Assembly (NCBI RefSeq): GCF_040869045.1
Contig: NC_090323.1
Coordinates: forward strand, 263,318,392 to 263,382,391
From: Eurosta solidaginis
Taxonomy: Eukaryota; Arthropoda; Insecta; Diptera; Tephritidae
Length of the DNA: 64,000 nt
Direction of reading: 5' to 3'
The notes under the pieces are model-generated. The model did no database searches, was not told the DNA's origin, and saw only the letters and a program-made list of their open reading frames with translations. Positions 44,258 to 57,149 of the stretch are shown here, piece by piece; position 1 is the stretch's first letter; the number at the start of each line of letters is the position of its first letter. Made by a program: the position numbers and the translations under genes.

Positions 44258-45830
44258 GAAAAAATTTGATTGAGCCATGTCCGTCCGTCCGTCCGTCCGT
44301 TAACACGATAACTTGAGTAAATTTTGAGGTATCTTGACGCAATTTGGTATGTAGGTTCCTGGGCACTCATCTCAGATCGCTATTTAAAATGAACGATATC
44401 GGACTATAACCACGCCCACTTTTTCGATATCAAAAATTTTGAAAAACCGAAAAAATGTGATAATTCATTGCCAAACATGGATAAAGCGATGAAACTTGGT
44501 AGGTGGGTTGACCTTATTGCGCAGAATAGAAAATTAGTAAAATTTGGACAATGGGCGTGGCACCGCCCACTTTTAAAAGAAAGTAATTTAAAAGTTTTGC
44601 AAGCTGTAATTTGGCAGTCGTTGAAGATATCATGATGGAATTTGGCAGGAACGTTACTCCTATTACTATATGCATGCCTAATAAAAATTTGCGAAATCGG
44701 AGAACCACCACGCCCACTTTAAAAAAAAATTTTGTTAAGTAAAATTTTAACAAAAAATTGAATATCTTTACAGTATATAAGTAAATTATATCAACATTCG
44801 ACTCCAGTAATGATATTGTGCAATATAATACAAAAAGAAAAGAAAATTTCAAAATGGGCGTGGCTCCGCCCTTTTTAATTTAATTTGTCTAGGATACTTT
44901 TAATGCCATAAGTCGAACAAAACGTTACCAATCCTTGTGAAATTTGGTAGGCGCTTAGATTCTAGGACGATAATTGTTTTCTGTGAAAAAGAGCGAAATC
45001 GGTTGAAGCCACGCTCAGTTTTTTACACAGTCGTCCGTCTGTCCTTCCGCTCGGCCGTTAATGCGATAACTTGAGCAAAAATCGATATATCTTTACTAAA
45101 CTCAGTTCTCGTACTTATCTGAACTCACTTTGTATTGGTGTAAAAATGGCCGAAATCCAACTATGACCACGCCCACTTTTTCGATATCGAAAGTTACGAA
45201 AAATTTAAAAAAAACGCCATAATTCTATATGAAATACGAAAAAAGGGAGGAAACATGGTAATTGGGTTAGTTTATTGACGCAAAATATAACTGTAGAAAA
45301 AAACTTTACAAAATGGGTGTGACACCTACCATATTAAGTAGAAGAAAATGAAAAAGTTCTGCAGGGCGAAATCAAAAGCCCTTGTAATCTTGGCAGGAAT
45401 ACTGTTTGTGTTAATACATATATAAATAAATTAGCGGTACCCGACAGATGATGTTCTGGGTCACCCTGGTCCACATTTTGGTCAATATCTCGAAAACGCC
45501 TTCACATATACAACTACCACCACTGCCTTTTAAAACACTCATTAACATCTTTCATTTGATACCCATATCGTACAAACAAATTCTAGAGTCAACCCTGATC
45601 CACCTTTATGGCGATATCCCTAAATGGCGTCCACCTATAGAACTATGGCCCACTCTCTTTTAAAATACTCTTTAATACCTTCTATTTGATACCCATGTCA
45701 TACAAACACTTTTAGGTTTACCCTAGGTTAATTTTCCTACATGGTGATTTTCCCTTATTTTGTCTCCATAGCTCTCAGCTGAGTATGTAATATTCGGTTA
45801 CGCCCGAACTTAGCCTTCCTTGCTCGTTTT
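44258..45830 (+). mobile_element. HINE/mini-me-like element, family 1, copy G (5'-truncated)
   Basis: Starts inside the element at 'aaaatttgattgagccatg', followed by a (GTCC)n tract at 44280-44299, and runs to the 3' palindrome, hairpin and CTTGCTCGTT. It has about two 130-bp units near 45455-45720. Alignable along its length with copies A, E and J. Confidence 0.86.
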
Positions 45831-46526
45831 AAATACTTCTAAGGATTGATAGTTACAGTGACGAATACTCGTCTATTTCTGTAAATACTTGTGCCAGCGT
45901 GAATGTAAATAAAAATTTACAAACCAAACTATGATCATAAATAACCAAACGCTTTACAACAACAACAAAAAACTGAAACAAATGTTAACGCAACACTCAC
46001 AAAAAATTGCCACAACAACAAAACGAACGGTGCGTTAATGAAAAGGAAATTAGTTTTCTGTTGTGTGTGTGTATATGTATTTTGTGATTCTATAAGATTC
46101 TTAAATTTTATGTCAAATGAAATGAAAAGTGTGCACCAGCACCACCCCTGCAAATGGGGAAAATGGGGGTAAAACGTGGTAAAAGGGAAAAACGATTTGC
46201 GATAGTCGTTTTGGCGTTAATGTGAATTACGTTGTGTGAGGTAATTTTGCTTAATGTGTTGTGTGATTTCGTAGCGTTTTGTAGTGTTGTTGCGATTTAA
46301 GTCAAAAGAAGGTTGTGTTACTGTTTAAAAGATTACTTCTACGAACAATTTATGAGTTTTTGTGTGTACATTGGATTATTTTTGGTTGGTTAAATATTTG
46401 ATAAAAGTAATTGGTTGATATTACCAAAACTTTTGCATTATTGGGAATTTAAAAAGGTTTTGCGGTGATTGTTTACTCAAATGTTTGTGTGAGGCAAATT
46501 TAGCTTCACAAAATAAAAATAAAAAC
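45831..46526. other. No recognised feature
   Basis: AT-rich with a short GT-rich run near 46064. No gene seen. Confidence 0.5.
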
Positions 46527-46812
46527 AAGGGCCAATATACCTCCGAAGAGGTTAAGGCCGAGCTTCTCTTCCAATTTGCGTTGTTTTCGTTTTAATTCCT
46601 TCAAATTGGTGGGGCAGGAACTACATGTTTTACGCCGGCCGCGAGCGCCGTCTGCAAGGCCGATGAGTTTTCGCTGAGAAGCTTTTCAAGCCAGAAATAC
46701 ACTCGAATTGTTTATCAAATCACTGCCTAGATGCGACTCCGCATAGAAACACTCTTTCCGAATTGAAACACCTTGTTTCTAAATATTTGATGTTGCTTTG
46801 CATGGAAGTTGT
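46527..46812 (-). mobile_element. SINE body, copy S5 (head missing)
   Basis: Reversed, it has 'gcaacatcaaatatttagaa', 'agcttctcagcgaaaactca' and 'aattggaagagaagctcggc', but the tRNA-like head is absent. Confidence 0.8.
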
Positions 46813-47219
46813 GGTGATTTGCTTGTGATCTGTGGTGTATTTATCTCAAAGTTTAGACATATGTCATATACGCTGTAAAAACTAAGAAATATTCATGCAC
46901 CTGTGGTTTTGTCACAGCGACGGAAAGATCTCATCAGATCGCACCGACCGGTTGCCTGTGGCGGTATATTCACGCCCATCACATAGGCCTTTGACATGTA
47001 GCAGTAGAAAGCAGCAATAATCTCGCGATTTTTATTTAAGGCAAACCATTGTACAATCACAATCACAGATATAAAGCACTACGAATCAGATGTGCCTGCG
47101 ACAAATCTATTTTTTGCTCAAAAATTGCGCGACCTAACCACTCAACTTTCTCATATAAAATAGTAAAAAACGTTGAGAAGGGTTGCCGCCTCGTGCACAT
47201 TTCGCCGAAACTTTCGTGA
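46813..47219. other. No recognised feature
   Basis: Unassigned spacer. Confidence 0.45.
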
Positions 47220-47760
47220 CTATTAAAGATAATTCCATGATTATTTCAGAATTGGTTTTGTAACCTTTAGGAATAATATCGGAAGGGTTTCCGGAATCAT
47301 TTCAGAGCCATGTCGTGAATACTTTTAAACGCTTTCGGGATTATCTTCGTCACCATTTCGGGACTATTTCTGGTTCACTGCCGTCTTGTTTCGGTGTTAG
47401 TTTTTGATCAATAGGGACATATTTCAAAATTATTTCAGAACTGTGTTCGGCATAAACTGATCGTCATTACAGCATCATACCAGTTCCATTTTCTGATTAT
47501 AGCACTGTTATTGGAATATACTTGACACTATTACAGGATCATTTAAGGATTTCGAGGTGATTGTCGAAATGGGAGCACTCGAACTCCGTTTCGTAAACAG
47601 ACATTGTTCAATTCGTAGCTGTTTGAGGATCATTTCATGATTGTTGTCTCTATCATTAACGGACTTTTTCGGGATCACTTCAGGACAACTCTTTTTGCGA
47701 AAATTTTTTGAATAACTCAGGATCATTTCGGAGCTGTATCAACTATATTTAAGATTTTTC
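47220..47760. repeat. Degenerate TTTCRGGATCATTTCGG-type minisatellite
   Basis: Words 'atttcggaatcatttcagag', 'tttcgggactatttctgg' and 'caggatcatttcggagctg' repeat in the same style as at 19800-20330. Period is irregular. Confidence 0.72.
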
Positions 47761-48054
47761 TGAATTTTAGAATTTGTAGCCCAAAAATGCATTGGCTTTT
47801 AAGAAAAAACAAAACTCTTTTAACTGAGGACCACATTTATAATTCTTAGAAGCCGCAAATTGTTAGACTAAAATTTTTCGGGCGTCAAAACTGTATTATC
47901 GACTTTTTTATGTGGAGGAAATATTTTGAAAAGACGTTCGCAACGCTTTTGAACTTTTAAAAGATAGGCTCCGAGCTTAGAACGTTTGAAAGACAAAAGA
48001 GGAAAGTATTAAGACGAAGTTGTAAATGAAGAAGTGTAGCTTAAGTTCCTTTAC
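47761..48054. other. No recognised feature
   Basis: Unassigned spacer between two arrays. Confidence 0.4.
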
Positions 48055-48350
48055 AGTTGTAGTGAAGGCTACGGTAACAGTTACGTCTGTGGTTGCTGCA
48101 TTGGTTATTGGCTCGGATCAGGACAGGTTATAGTTATGATAACGGATCTATCGAAATTGCGATAAGGGTTAAGATTACGATTACGGCTATAGTCAAGGTT
48201 ATGCGTACACTAACGGTTTCACTGTCTACTTTCGATTAGGGTTATAGTAACTATCTGCTGCTGTAAAGGTTATAGTTAAAGCAACCATTGCCGTTACGGT
48301 CATTGTCACCTTCACGGTTATGATAACGAATATGGCTTTGGCTGGTTACC
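48055..48350 (+). repeat. Degenerate hexameric GGTTAY array
   Basis: Hexamer-like words such as ggttat, ggttac, agttac and gattac recur at six-base multiples over about 300 bp ('aaggttatagttaaagcaac', 'gttacggtcattgtcacc'). Diverged, not a clean microsatellite. Confidence 0.62.
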
Positions 48351-48584
48351 TTAAGTAAAACAACCCGTTCAACAGTCACCGACGCTAAAGAGCAGTCGGA
48401 AGTCATAGTTTTTGCAAACTTAAATATTAAAATAGCCTTTTCATAATCTCTGAATGATATGCCTGACTATCCCTCTTTATCTATGTACATATGTCCCTGA
48501 AGTTGAGCAAATGTTGATGTTTATATTTATGTTCCTTGATTAAAACAGAAAAATTAAATAGCTCAAACAAAAACAAAAAAAAAA

Positions 48585-51076
48585 ACAAGTAAGAACGGGA
48601 CTGTCTTCGGCTGTGCCGAAGACTTCATACCTTTCATGAATGGGGCTGAACAATAATCTTATCCCGTTCGTAATCTCCGAATAATCGGATGTATAAGATA
48701 AGAAATATATAGTGAACAGATCTACATACCTTAACGATTTTTAAGATAAATATAAAATAAAAAACAGGTAGGTAATTCGTGTGAGGATGCAAAGTTTCAG
48801 GTTTTTTGTGGTCTGCGTGTGAAAACTATGACTACGAATCACGTATTTCAAAAATATATGACGAAAACGTAACTATTTGATGAAATATGATGAATTTTGA
48901 AGATTCTAGCCGTAAAAAAGGGGTCAAAATGACAGTTTATATGAAGTATATAATATATATACGACCGATCTCTATGATTTTTTCAGACAACAATATATGC
49001 TATATACGTAAACATTTTGTGAAATTTGAAGCTTCTAACTGTTAAAACGGGGCAGAAATTGCGTAAAGTTTCTTATCTGAACAATCGGTTGTATGGGATA
49101 TATACTATATATACCACCGGTATCTACGATTTTCTCAGACAACAATATATGCTATACACGTAAGCATTTGGTCAAATTTGAACATATCTAAACGATTTTT
49201 AAGATAAATATAAAATAAAAAATAGGTAGGTAATCTGTGTGAGGATGCAAAGTTTCAGGTTTTTTGTGGTCTGCGTGTAAAAACTATGACTACGAATCAC
49301 GTATTTCAAAAATATATGACGAAAACGTAACTATTTGATGAAATTTGATGAATTTTGAAGATTCTAGCCGTAAAAAAGGGGTCAAAATGACAGTTTATAT
49401 GAAGTATATAATATATATACGACCGATCTCTATGATTTTTTCAGACAACAATATATGCTATATACGTAAGCATTTTGTGAAATTTGAAGCTTCTAACTGT
49501 TAAAACGGGGCAGAAATTGCGTAAAGTTTCTTATCTGAACAATCGGTTGTATGAGATATATACTATGTGTACCACCGATCTCAATGATTTTTTCAGACAT
49601 CAATATATGCTATACACGTAGGCAGTTGGTGAAATTTGAAGCTTCTAGCTGTTAATATGGGGCCGAAATCGTAAAAAAATATATATATACTATATATATA
49701 TACTATATATACCATCATATATATATTATATATATCACCGATCTCCATAATTTTTTGACACAACAATACATACTATATACGTAAGCAATCGGTGAAATTT
49801 GAAGCTTATAACTGTTAAAATGGGGAAGAAATTGCGCAAAGTTTCTTATCTGAACAATCGGTTGTATGGGATATATACTATATATACCACCGGTATCTAT
49901 GATTTTCTCAGACAACAATATATGCTATACACGTAAGCATTTGGTCAAATTTGAACATATCTAAACGATTTTTAAGATAAATATAAAATAAAAAATAGGT
50001 AGGTAATCTGTGTGAGGATGCAAAGCTTCACGTTTTTTGTGGTCTGCATGTAAAAACTATGGCTACGAATCACGTATTCCAAAAATATATGACGTAAACG
50101 TAACTATTTGATGAAATTTGATGAATCTTGAAGCTTCTAGCCGTAAAAAAGGGTCCAATATGACAGTTTATATGAAGTATATAATATATATACCACCGAT
50201 CTCTATGATTTTTTCAGACAACAATATATGCTATATACGAAAGCATTTTGTGAAATTTGAAGCTTCTAACTGTTAAAATGGGGTAGAAATTGCGAAAAGT
50301 TTCTTATCTGAACAATCGGTTGTATGAGATATATACTATATATACAACCGATCTCTATGATTTTTTCAGACAACAATATATGCTATATACATAACCAATC
50401 GGTGAAATTTGAAGCTTCTAGCTGTTAAAATGGGGCTAAAATTTGCGAAAATATATATATATATACTATATATATATACTATATATACCACCATATATAT
50501 ACTATATATATCACCGATCTTTATGATTTTTTCAGACAACAATATATGCTATATACGTAAGCATTTGCTGAAATGTGAAGCCTCTAGCTCTTAAAATAGG
50601 GCAGTAATTACGAAAAGTTCCTTATCTGAACAATCGGTTGTGGGGGATATATACTATATATACGACCGATCTCATAAATTTTTTCAGGCAACAATATGTG
50701 CAATATACGAAAGTATATGGTGAAGTTTGAAGCTTCAATCTGTTAAATTGGGTAAGATATTACAAAAATCCTCTTTTTCTGAAAAATCGGTTGTATGGAG
50801 GATATATGCTATAGTGGTCCGATCCGGTCGGTTCCGACAAATGTCTAATCGGACACCCAAATACACCTGCTCACCAAATTTTATCAAGATTTGCATACAA
50901 ACAGACGGACAGACGGACAGACGGACAGACGGACATGGCTAAATCAACTCAGCTCTTCAACCTGATTATTTCGGTATACTTAATGGTGGGTCTATCTATT
51001 TTCCTTTAAGGACTTACAATTTTCGGTTTCGTGACGAAATTAATATACCATTTCATTTTCATGAAAGGTATAAAAA
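48585..51076 (-). mobile_element. HINE/mini-me-like element, family 2, copy H
   Basis: Minus orientation. The 3' end is ACAAGTAAGAACGGGACT followed by a perfect 9-bp-stem hairpin, GTCTTCGGC-TGT-GCCGAAGAC, then CATACCTTTCATGAA. The 5' end is TTCATGAAAGGTAT then AAAAAG near 51076. A GTCY tract, read as (GACGGACA)n, is at 50900-50936. The interior is a tandem array of (TA)n-containing units, described separately. No coding. Confidence 0.87.
48734..50740 (-). repeat. Higher-order tandem array inside copy H
   Basis: The anchor CAGACAACAATATATGCTAT or a variant occurs at 48984, 49136, 49442, 49594, 49759, 49909, 50215, 50367, 50532 and 50686. Spacings of 152, 306, 152 and 165 repeat as 150, 306, 152 and 165. 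A second marker, ACGATTTTTAAGATAAATAT, lies at 48734, 49192 and 49965. The larger unit is about 774 bp, roughly two and a half copies. (TA)n runs lie at each junction. Confidence 0.88.
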
Positions 51077-53684
51077 GATAACACCATGTATGTGAGCATC
51101 CCTCCCTTGCAGCCCCATGCTTGTTACCTTTGTACTAACTGCTCACATACGTATGTATACGAATGTATATATATACACCCACAAATATTTGCACATGTGC
51201 TTCCATGTGTTATTGATTTTTAATTTAGCGAGCAAAGTTTGTATGTTGAAGGACTAAAAAATTTCTCTGCTTAGAAGTTTATTAAATTTTTATAACATGA
51301 AAATTGGTAAAGGCTTTGCTAACGAGGTGTGATTAATTTTCTGTCTTTCTCTCTCAATTTATTTTCAAACCTGTGCTGGCCTGTGAAATTACCACAGTAT
51401 ATTTTCAAGATTAAAGATTTCCTGGCAAAAGTGGAGTTGTAGCAAAATAAAGTGATTCTTGATAAACTGCAATATACGGAAAGCATTGAAGTGTTTGCAT
51501 TAGCGAAAATTGTCTTAAAAGTATGAAATTATATTAGGTGTATTTTTTTTCAAGCGAGCTTGAAGAAAACGCTTCAACTAGCTAAACAGTTTCATTATGC
51601 CAAAATCATACAGATGGTGGAGGTTTATCAGCTAATTGTTACTTTTTTTCGCTGCTATGACAGTCCTAATTCTAGCGCAGTATGTTTTTGACACTCAACC
51701 AGAGAATTACAAAAACAAAATACATGAAATGCGTGTGTTTGTTTGTATGTGTGTCACCCTGCCGCCACGCTGTTATTTTGTTATTTTTGTTTATCTGCAC
51801 ATTCGTATGTTCATTTCATTCGCTCGTTCACAATAGTGCCCTATTTTTGAATATGCAACACTATACAACACTATCAATCAGGTCGACAATTACCTAAGCG
51901 GTTTCAACTGAAAGCGCTTAGCCAACTCAACTCGATTACTTTTTATTGTTGCTTTCCATGCAATTCGGTAAGCTAGCTAGTGTTTTAATTGTACTAGTTA
52001 GCAACGAAATACAGCTATTATATATAGCTCTTATTTCTTATTAACTGGCAGGTCGTTGCTTACTCGGTGGATGCATGGAAGCCAAGCAGTTGAAAACTAT
52101 TAGATGGAATTCATTTGATTCCCTTTCTGTCATTGTTCGCCTATTTAATTTAAATTTTTATTCAAGTTTAGGTAAAAGCTAAAAGACAGTGAACAGTGGA
52201 TGTCAAAGCTAGACATGAACCTGTTAAACCGCTTCGCAGGTAATCCAGCACATTTTGCTTTTATTTCCCTGAGGTGTTTGTGCTTCCGAAATTCGTGCAG
52301 TCGTTTTAATTGAAAGGAATTTTTTTTTTAACTGTGGGGATTGGTTAGACCAAAGACCTTGCAGACACACGTAGAGAAGAATTCTTGCATCGTCATCATA
52401 ATTAATGGTGGAGAAATTTCAAAGGCTATTGCATTATTATTATTTTTTTTTGTCTACATTTCAATAGGCTATTTTTCAAAAACGAAAAATACATCCTAAG
52501 GGGTACTAAAGTAACACATGTCTGGGCTTCTTTGGTGCGAATTCAGTGTTAATCAGCGGTTAGCACCAAGGAGTGAAGGTGGGCCAAAATAAGTTCGGCA
52601 CTGGTTTTGGCGTCGGTCCCCAATATAAATTTCAGATTAGGTTATTTCTATTGGATGATATATTGAATCAAAATGGAGTTCGTTCTATTCACTTAAAGAT
52701 GTGAGACTTTAAAACTTGAACTATCTTCGGCCACTAATTGTTAATAAGTGCAAACCAATCAATTTTGTCGTAAAATATGCGTACGTTAAAAACGGGTACT
52801 GGGGCACATTCGTAAAATTTTTTTCTGTATTATTTGGTATAAAAGTTGCATACATACAAGTGAAACTAATATAAGCCGGTTAAAGAGGCTGGCCCATATT
52901 CGAGTTCACTAACTTTTTTAAATAACAATTTTTGATTTGCGATAGCGACTGTTATATTCAGTAACTCAGGTTTGAAATCGCACATGAGTTTACTACTTTA
53001 CTGAATTTAGATGGAAGAAACCCTGCTCCACAGCTGAAGCGATTAAAAAAATTTAAAGGGGACTAACAAATATCGATATTAATATGACTGAAAACCGAGA
53101 CTTGTTTATTTATCGATTTGTTATATATCGATTGCTAATATCTTTCAAAAAAGTTAGTGACTGTTAAGTAGTTAGAACTGTTAAGTTAATTTAGAGTCTA
53201 GAGAGTGAACCGCATCGTTCTGATGCCGGGTGCATTTAACACTTACTGGATGCTCTCACCAAGTATATGAGCGGTGGTTGGCCTGTTATTACTTTATCGA
53301 CTTTGCTTTATTACTACGGAAACCCATTCAACTTCAACTATACTTTCCATATACTTACCATGAAGGAGTAAATAGTAGAAGAGTCAATACAGAGTATTGT
53401 ACTGACGATTTTTTTTGTGTGGGTAAGCAGTTGTAAGGTGGAGGAATTAGTCAAGGCCTTCAAGTTTGACATAGCTTAATAACATATGCCGGCTATAGTA
53501 CCTTTCTGATTAGAGAGCTATAAAAGATATAAGCTGATAAGTCTTGTCCAAAAGCGTTCATACGACTAACGTAACTTCGAACAAATGAAGAGCTAACCCA
53601 ATGTTGACTATCTAGGAGCAGCTACTACGCCTTGCTCTGCCCAAAAATTAGTTTGCATACATTTAAAAAATGTATCTCGCTTTC
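51077..53684. other. No recognised gene or repeat
   Basis: About 2.6 kb of AT-rich sequence. Open frames are short (51636-51897, 53230-53436) and without motif. I see no transposon signature, so this may be the least disturbed intergenic DNA in the window. Confidence 0.5.
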
Positions 53685-53810
53685 CCTCTTTCCTATTTAT
53701 CCCTTTATCTTCTACTTTATCTTTAATTTCTTATTCCTGCCTATCCCTTATACTATTTAGTCCTTCTCATTCTTCTCTCCCTCTCACTACCACTCCTACT
53801 CCCACTACCG
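53685..53810 (+). repeat. Pyrimidine-rich tract
   Basis: Nearly pure C/T with interspersed A on the plus strand ('ctttccctctttcctattta'). Confidence 0.75.
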
Positions 53811-53814
53811 AGTC

Positions 53815-54080
53815 GTTCACATTAAGCTTGGTCGTACGCCTCCTGGCTAGCGCATCTGCTCTGCAATTACCTACAGTATCCCTTTGCCCAGGTACCTATA
53901 TAAGGTCAATACGGAAGGGTTGTGCATTAAATAAATCACTTTGCGCTGTCGATTCATCAAGCTGATCTTAAGTGCAGCTGAGCTGCCTGTGAAAATAAAT
54001 ACCCGTTTTCTTTCATTAGGAGCTTCGATATGCAGAATTTAAATAAAAGAGTGAATCGGACATACCCCTGGATGTTTCAT
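53815..54080 (-). pseudogene. LINE RNase H domain fragment
   Basis: Minus-strand translation across stops gives RVFIFTGSSAALK (family form IFTDSQAALK), then a break, then VPGQRDTVGNCRADALARR (family form WVPGHxxIxGNxxADxLAR). The order and spacing match the RNase H domain of I/R1-type LINEs. It is isolated from RT and heavily decayed. It is a different copy from 23600-24005. Confidence 0.62.
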
Positions 54081-56489
54081 TTCTCAACTAAAAGCATGGA
54101 CGCTTGTCGATTTTCCAGATAGTTCGTTGACAACCTTTTTATATAACGGGCGAAACAATGATCCCTCCAAGTCTTGAAGTAAAGCGCAAGAGCACTTCAC
54201 CGTGGCGGGATTCTTCTTGATATATCCTCCAATTTTTTTATTCTTAATGGTGTTCAGGTTGGCTTTTATTGTTCGTTCAACGGCAATCATGCTGAGGACT
54301 TGCTAGCCAAAGATTCCTGTAAAATATGTAAATATAAGTCTTTTGGGTGTCTTTGCTGCTGGTGGTTGAAGAGATATTGAACTATATGACTTTCTCTGGT
54401 TAGCTAGTTTCCCAGCATCTAGTAGATTTAGTTTCCAGTTTCTATTATTCCTGAATGATATAGTTGGATAGTGATGAACCGAACAATAACTAGCACTAGT
54501 TAATTAAATCCCTCAAAACAGGGATGTTTTAACACCGGCATTGCCATGTCTTCATTCGGTAAAATTGACTATCCGATGGCGTTTCCATTTACATTGGCGA
54601 TATTGTGTTAAACGGTAGGAATGGAGGAGGGGTATATTCAAAAGTCTGATACCTTCAACTCTCTTTCAAAATACGTGATCGTCCTAGTGTTTGGATAGGA
54701 AAACACAGTATCGACAATGAAGTCTTTATTGTTAGCGATAGCTAAAGGTAATCAAATCCTTTGGCTATTACTCAGTCAATTCTCAGTTTAAACTAAAATG
54801 TCGTCGATCTCGGCAGAATATGGTCAAATAGTGCCGTGCGCGACTTTAAGGGAACTGTATTGCAGACGAAACAGTTGGCGTAGGTATACACTTTGCCATA
54901 TGCCAGCTAAAAAAGTTGATCTATCTTCAAGCCAATGAAGGTTAAACACGCCCAGGGTATCTAACATCTAGAAAAAACCTGGCCAAAGTGGTATCTTAAG
55001 AGATCTCGTTACGTTTATCCCCTAAATAGGGATACGATTTCTACACTTGAAGGTGTACTATCCAGGCACTGCCTTAACGAAAACGGCAGATCACCACATC
55101 TGCAATTGCCAGGAGTTTAGTAGCACCAGAAAGCGCTGCCTGGGAGCTCCCTTTCTGTATACGGCAGTTCGTGGAATGTGACATCAAAGACTTCTTAACC
55201 TTTATCAGGTCCTTAATATGGTTCTAATAGTAACCTATTAGACTTGGCTGTTCAAAAATCCTTGACTACTTATTCAGTAGATGCATTTAGATGATCAAAG
55301 GCTAATAGAGTGAACATAAACAAAATCCGATCAACAAAATCGGATAATAAAATTCGAGATGTCTGATTGCTTTATCGTAGAGCTTTGAATTAAAGGCAAA
55401 TTACGTGTTAGTTGATGGGCCATAGCCTTCTATTAAAAATGGAGAATCGAAAATTGTATTGCCTTAATCCTTTTGATGGTCATGGCTCAATATTTTAATA
55501 AGATCAAAATAAACACGCAGAAAAAATAGGGTTGCAACCGTTTATGTGGGTGTTTACACATGCAATAAAGACAACCATCAACTTTTTTTTTTAAAGGGAT
55601 CATCAAAATGTTGTAACAAATTTTCCGGTAATAATTTTACAACTTACATTGAGCAAGCTATGATGGTCGGCTTGTCACTTTTACGGTTGGCTACACTCTT
55701 ACGTTCACATTCAAGGTGGATGATACAATGGTTGATACAATGAATAATAAAGTAGGCGATATAAGCGAAGAAAAGAAAGAAGGCGACTGGCACTGCTTCC
55801 CCACCCCCTTTAAAATGGTTTTTGATTGCTGACTGCTTTATGTAGGAGACTAAGATCGGGGGGCTGGTTTTTTAGTCAGACATTGATGGAGTGAGCGTAG
55901 GTTGTACAAAATAGCCGTTAAATGTCATAGGCGGTTGCGTTCTTTTTTTGTTTTGATAAAAGGACTGGGGTACCACTGAATTGCTTGTGATGGCCAAAGG
56001 TGGTTGCACAAATTGAAAGTAAAACATTCACATAGGTATGTATGAGTGTGTGTGTATGTAGTTAGAGCAGGTGTTCGTGTGGTTATGTTGCGGCAAACTC
56101 TTGACGATATATGTGATGATAGCAATACGAAATGTCGCATAAGGGACGTCATGGTTACTACTAAACAACCAAATGACTGCATATATATGTAGGAGGTATT
56201 CTTGTAGTAAAAAGTGACGGCAGTTAAATGAGGAAAATTTATTTTTACATGCACTTGACATGTCCTTTAATAAACTGATACGTTTTAGTGCTTTCATAAA
56301 CTCTAATACACTCAAATATTCCCTGAGTCAACCCTTTTGCCAGTGGCAATTTTATTATAACCACTCAACCCCCTCGCGTCTAGTTTCCAGCGTAGGTCAA
56401 TAAAAATATTAAAATGAAATTGCTTTATATAAGCTTACAAATTATTTTTACAGCAAAAGTGTGCAAATTTTCATGCAGACGTTAGCAAC
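54081..56489. other. No recognised gene
   Basis: Unassigned. The first part may contain unreadable upstream LINE sequence on the minus strand. Open frames at 54084-54290 and 55925-56315 (minus) have no recognised domain. Confidence 0.45.
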
Positions 56490-56574
56490 ATGTTTCAGGA
56501 TCACTTTTGTTTATTACAACTTTTCGTATTTTGTTTGTTATTTTTTGCACGACTGGTTATTGGAATTTGCTATT

Positions 56575-56945
56575 GGCATATTATTGATTTGTTTGCGAAA
56601 GGTTATCAACTTGTTATCAAAACGTTAGCGATTTGTTATAAAACAATTATCGAAAACTTATCGACTTGTTCTCAAAAATTTATCGGAAAGCTTTCGATTT
56701 ATTACAAAAGATGTATCGAAAAGCTATCGATTTGTTAACAAAGAGTTATCGGAAAGTTATTGATTTTTTTTCAAAAATATATCGATTATTTATTGAAAAT
56801 TATCGGTATGTTATCACAAAGTTAATGAATGAATATCGAGCTATGCAAATTTGTTATTGGCTTGTTATCGATTTGTTACTTATGACTCATCGGTTTGTTA
56901 TGAAACAGACACTAATGGAACTTCGATACAGCCGATGACTCCGGA
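56575..56945. repeat. TATCGATT-rich minisatellite, reverse of the 16.8-kb array
   Basis: Units of about 30 bp ('cgatttgttaacaaagagtt', 'atcggaaagctttcgattta'). The period is near a multiple of three, so a translated frame shows a repeating KxYRKxIDLL pattern that is not a protein signal. Confidence 0.75.
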
Positions 56946-57149
56946 ATATAAAACCGGTAACTCCATTATGCTTTGTGTAATAACTAGTATTTATTTTTAA
57001 ATACTAGTTCACGCTTTTAATTTTATTTCCTATTATGTACATATATTCATACAAATGCTGAGACTCACCAAAAACCCTGACACGAATTTCGCATGGGTAA
57101 ACAAATTTTGTGTTTGCTTATTACAGAATCTCATAAATAAATAAATCAA
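56946..57149. other. No recognised feature
   Basis: AT-rich spacer. Confidence 0.4.

Noticed and set aside
56490..56938. Plus-strand frames with a repeating KxYRKxIDLL pattern
   Set aside because: The pattern is the translation of a ~30-bp minisatellite, not a protein repeat.
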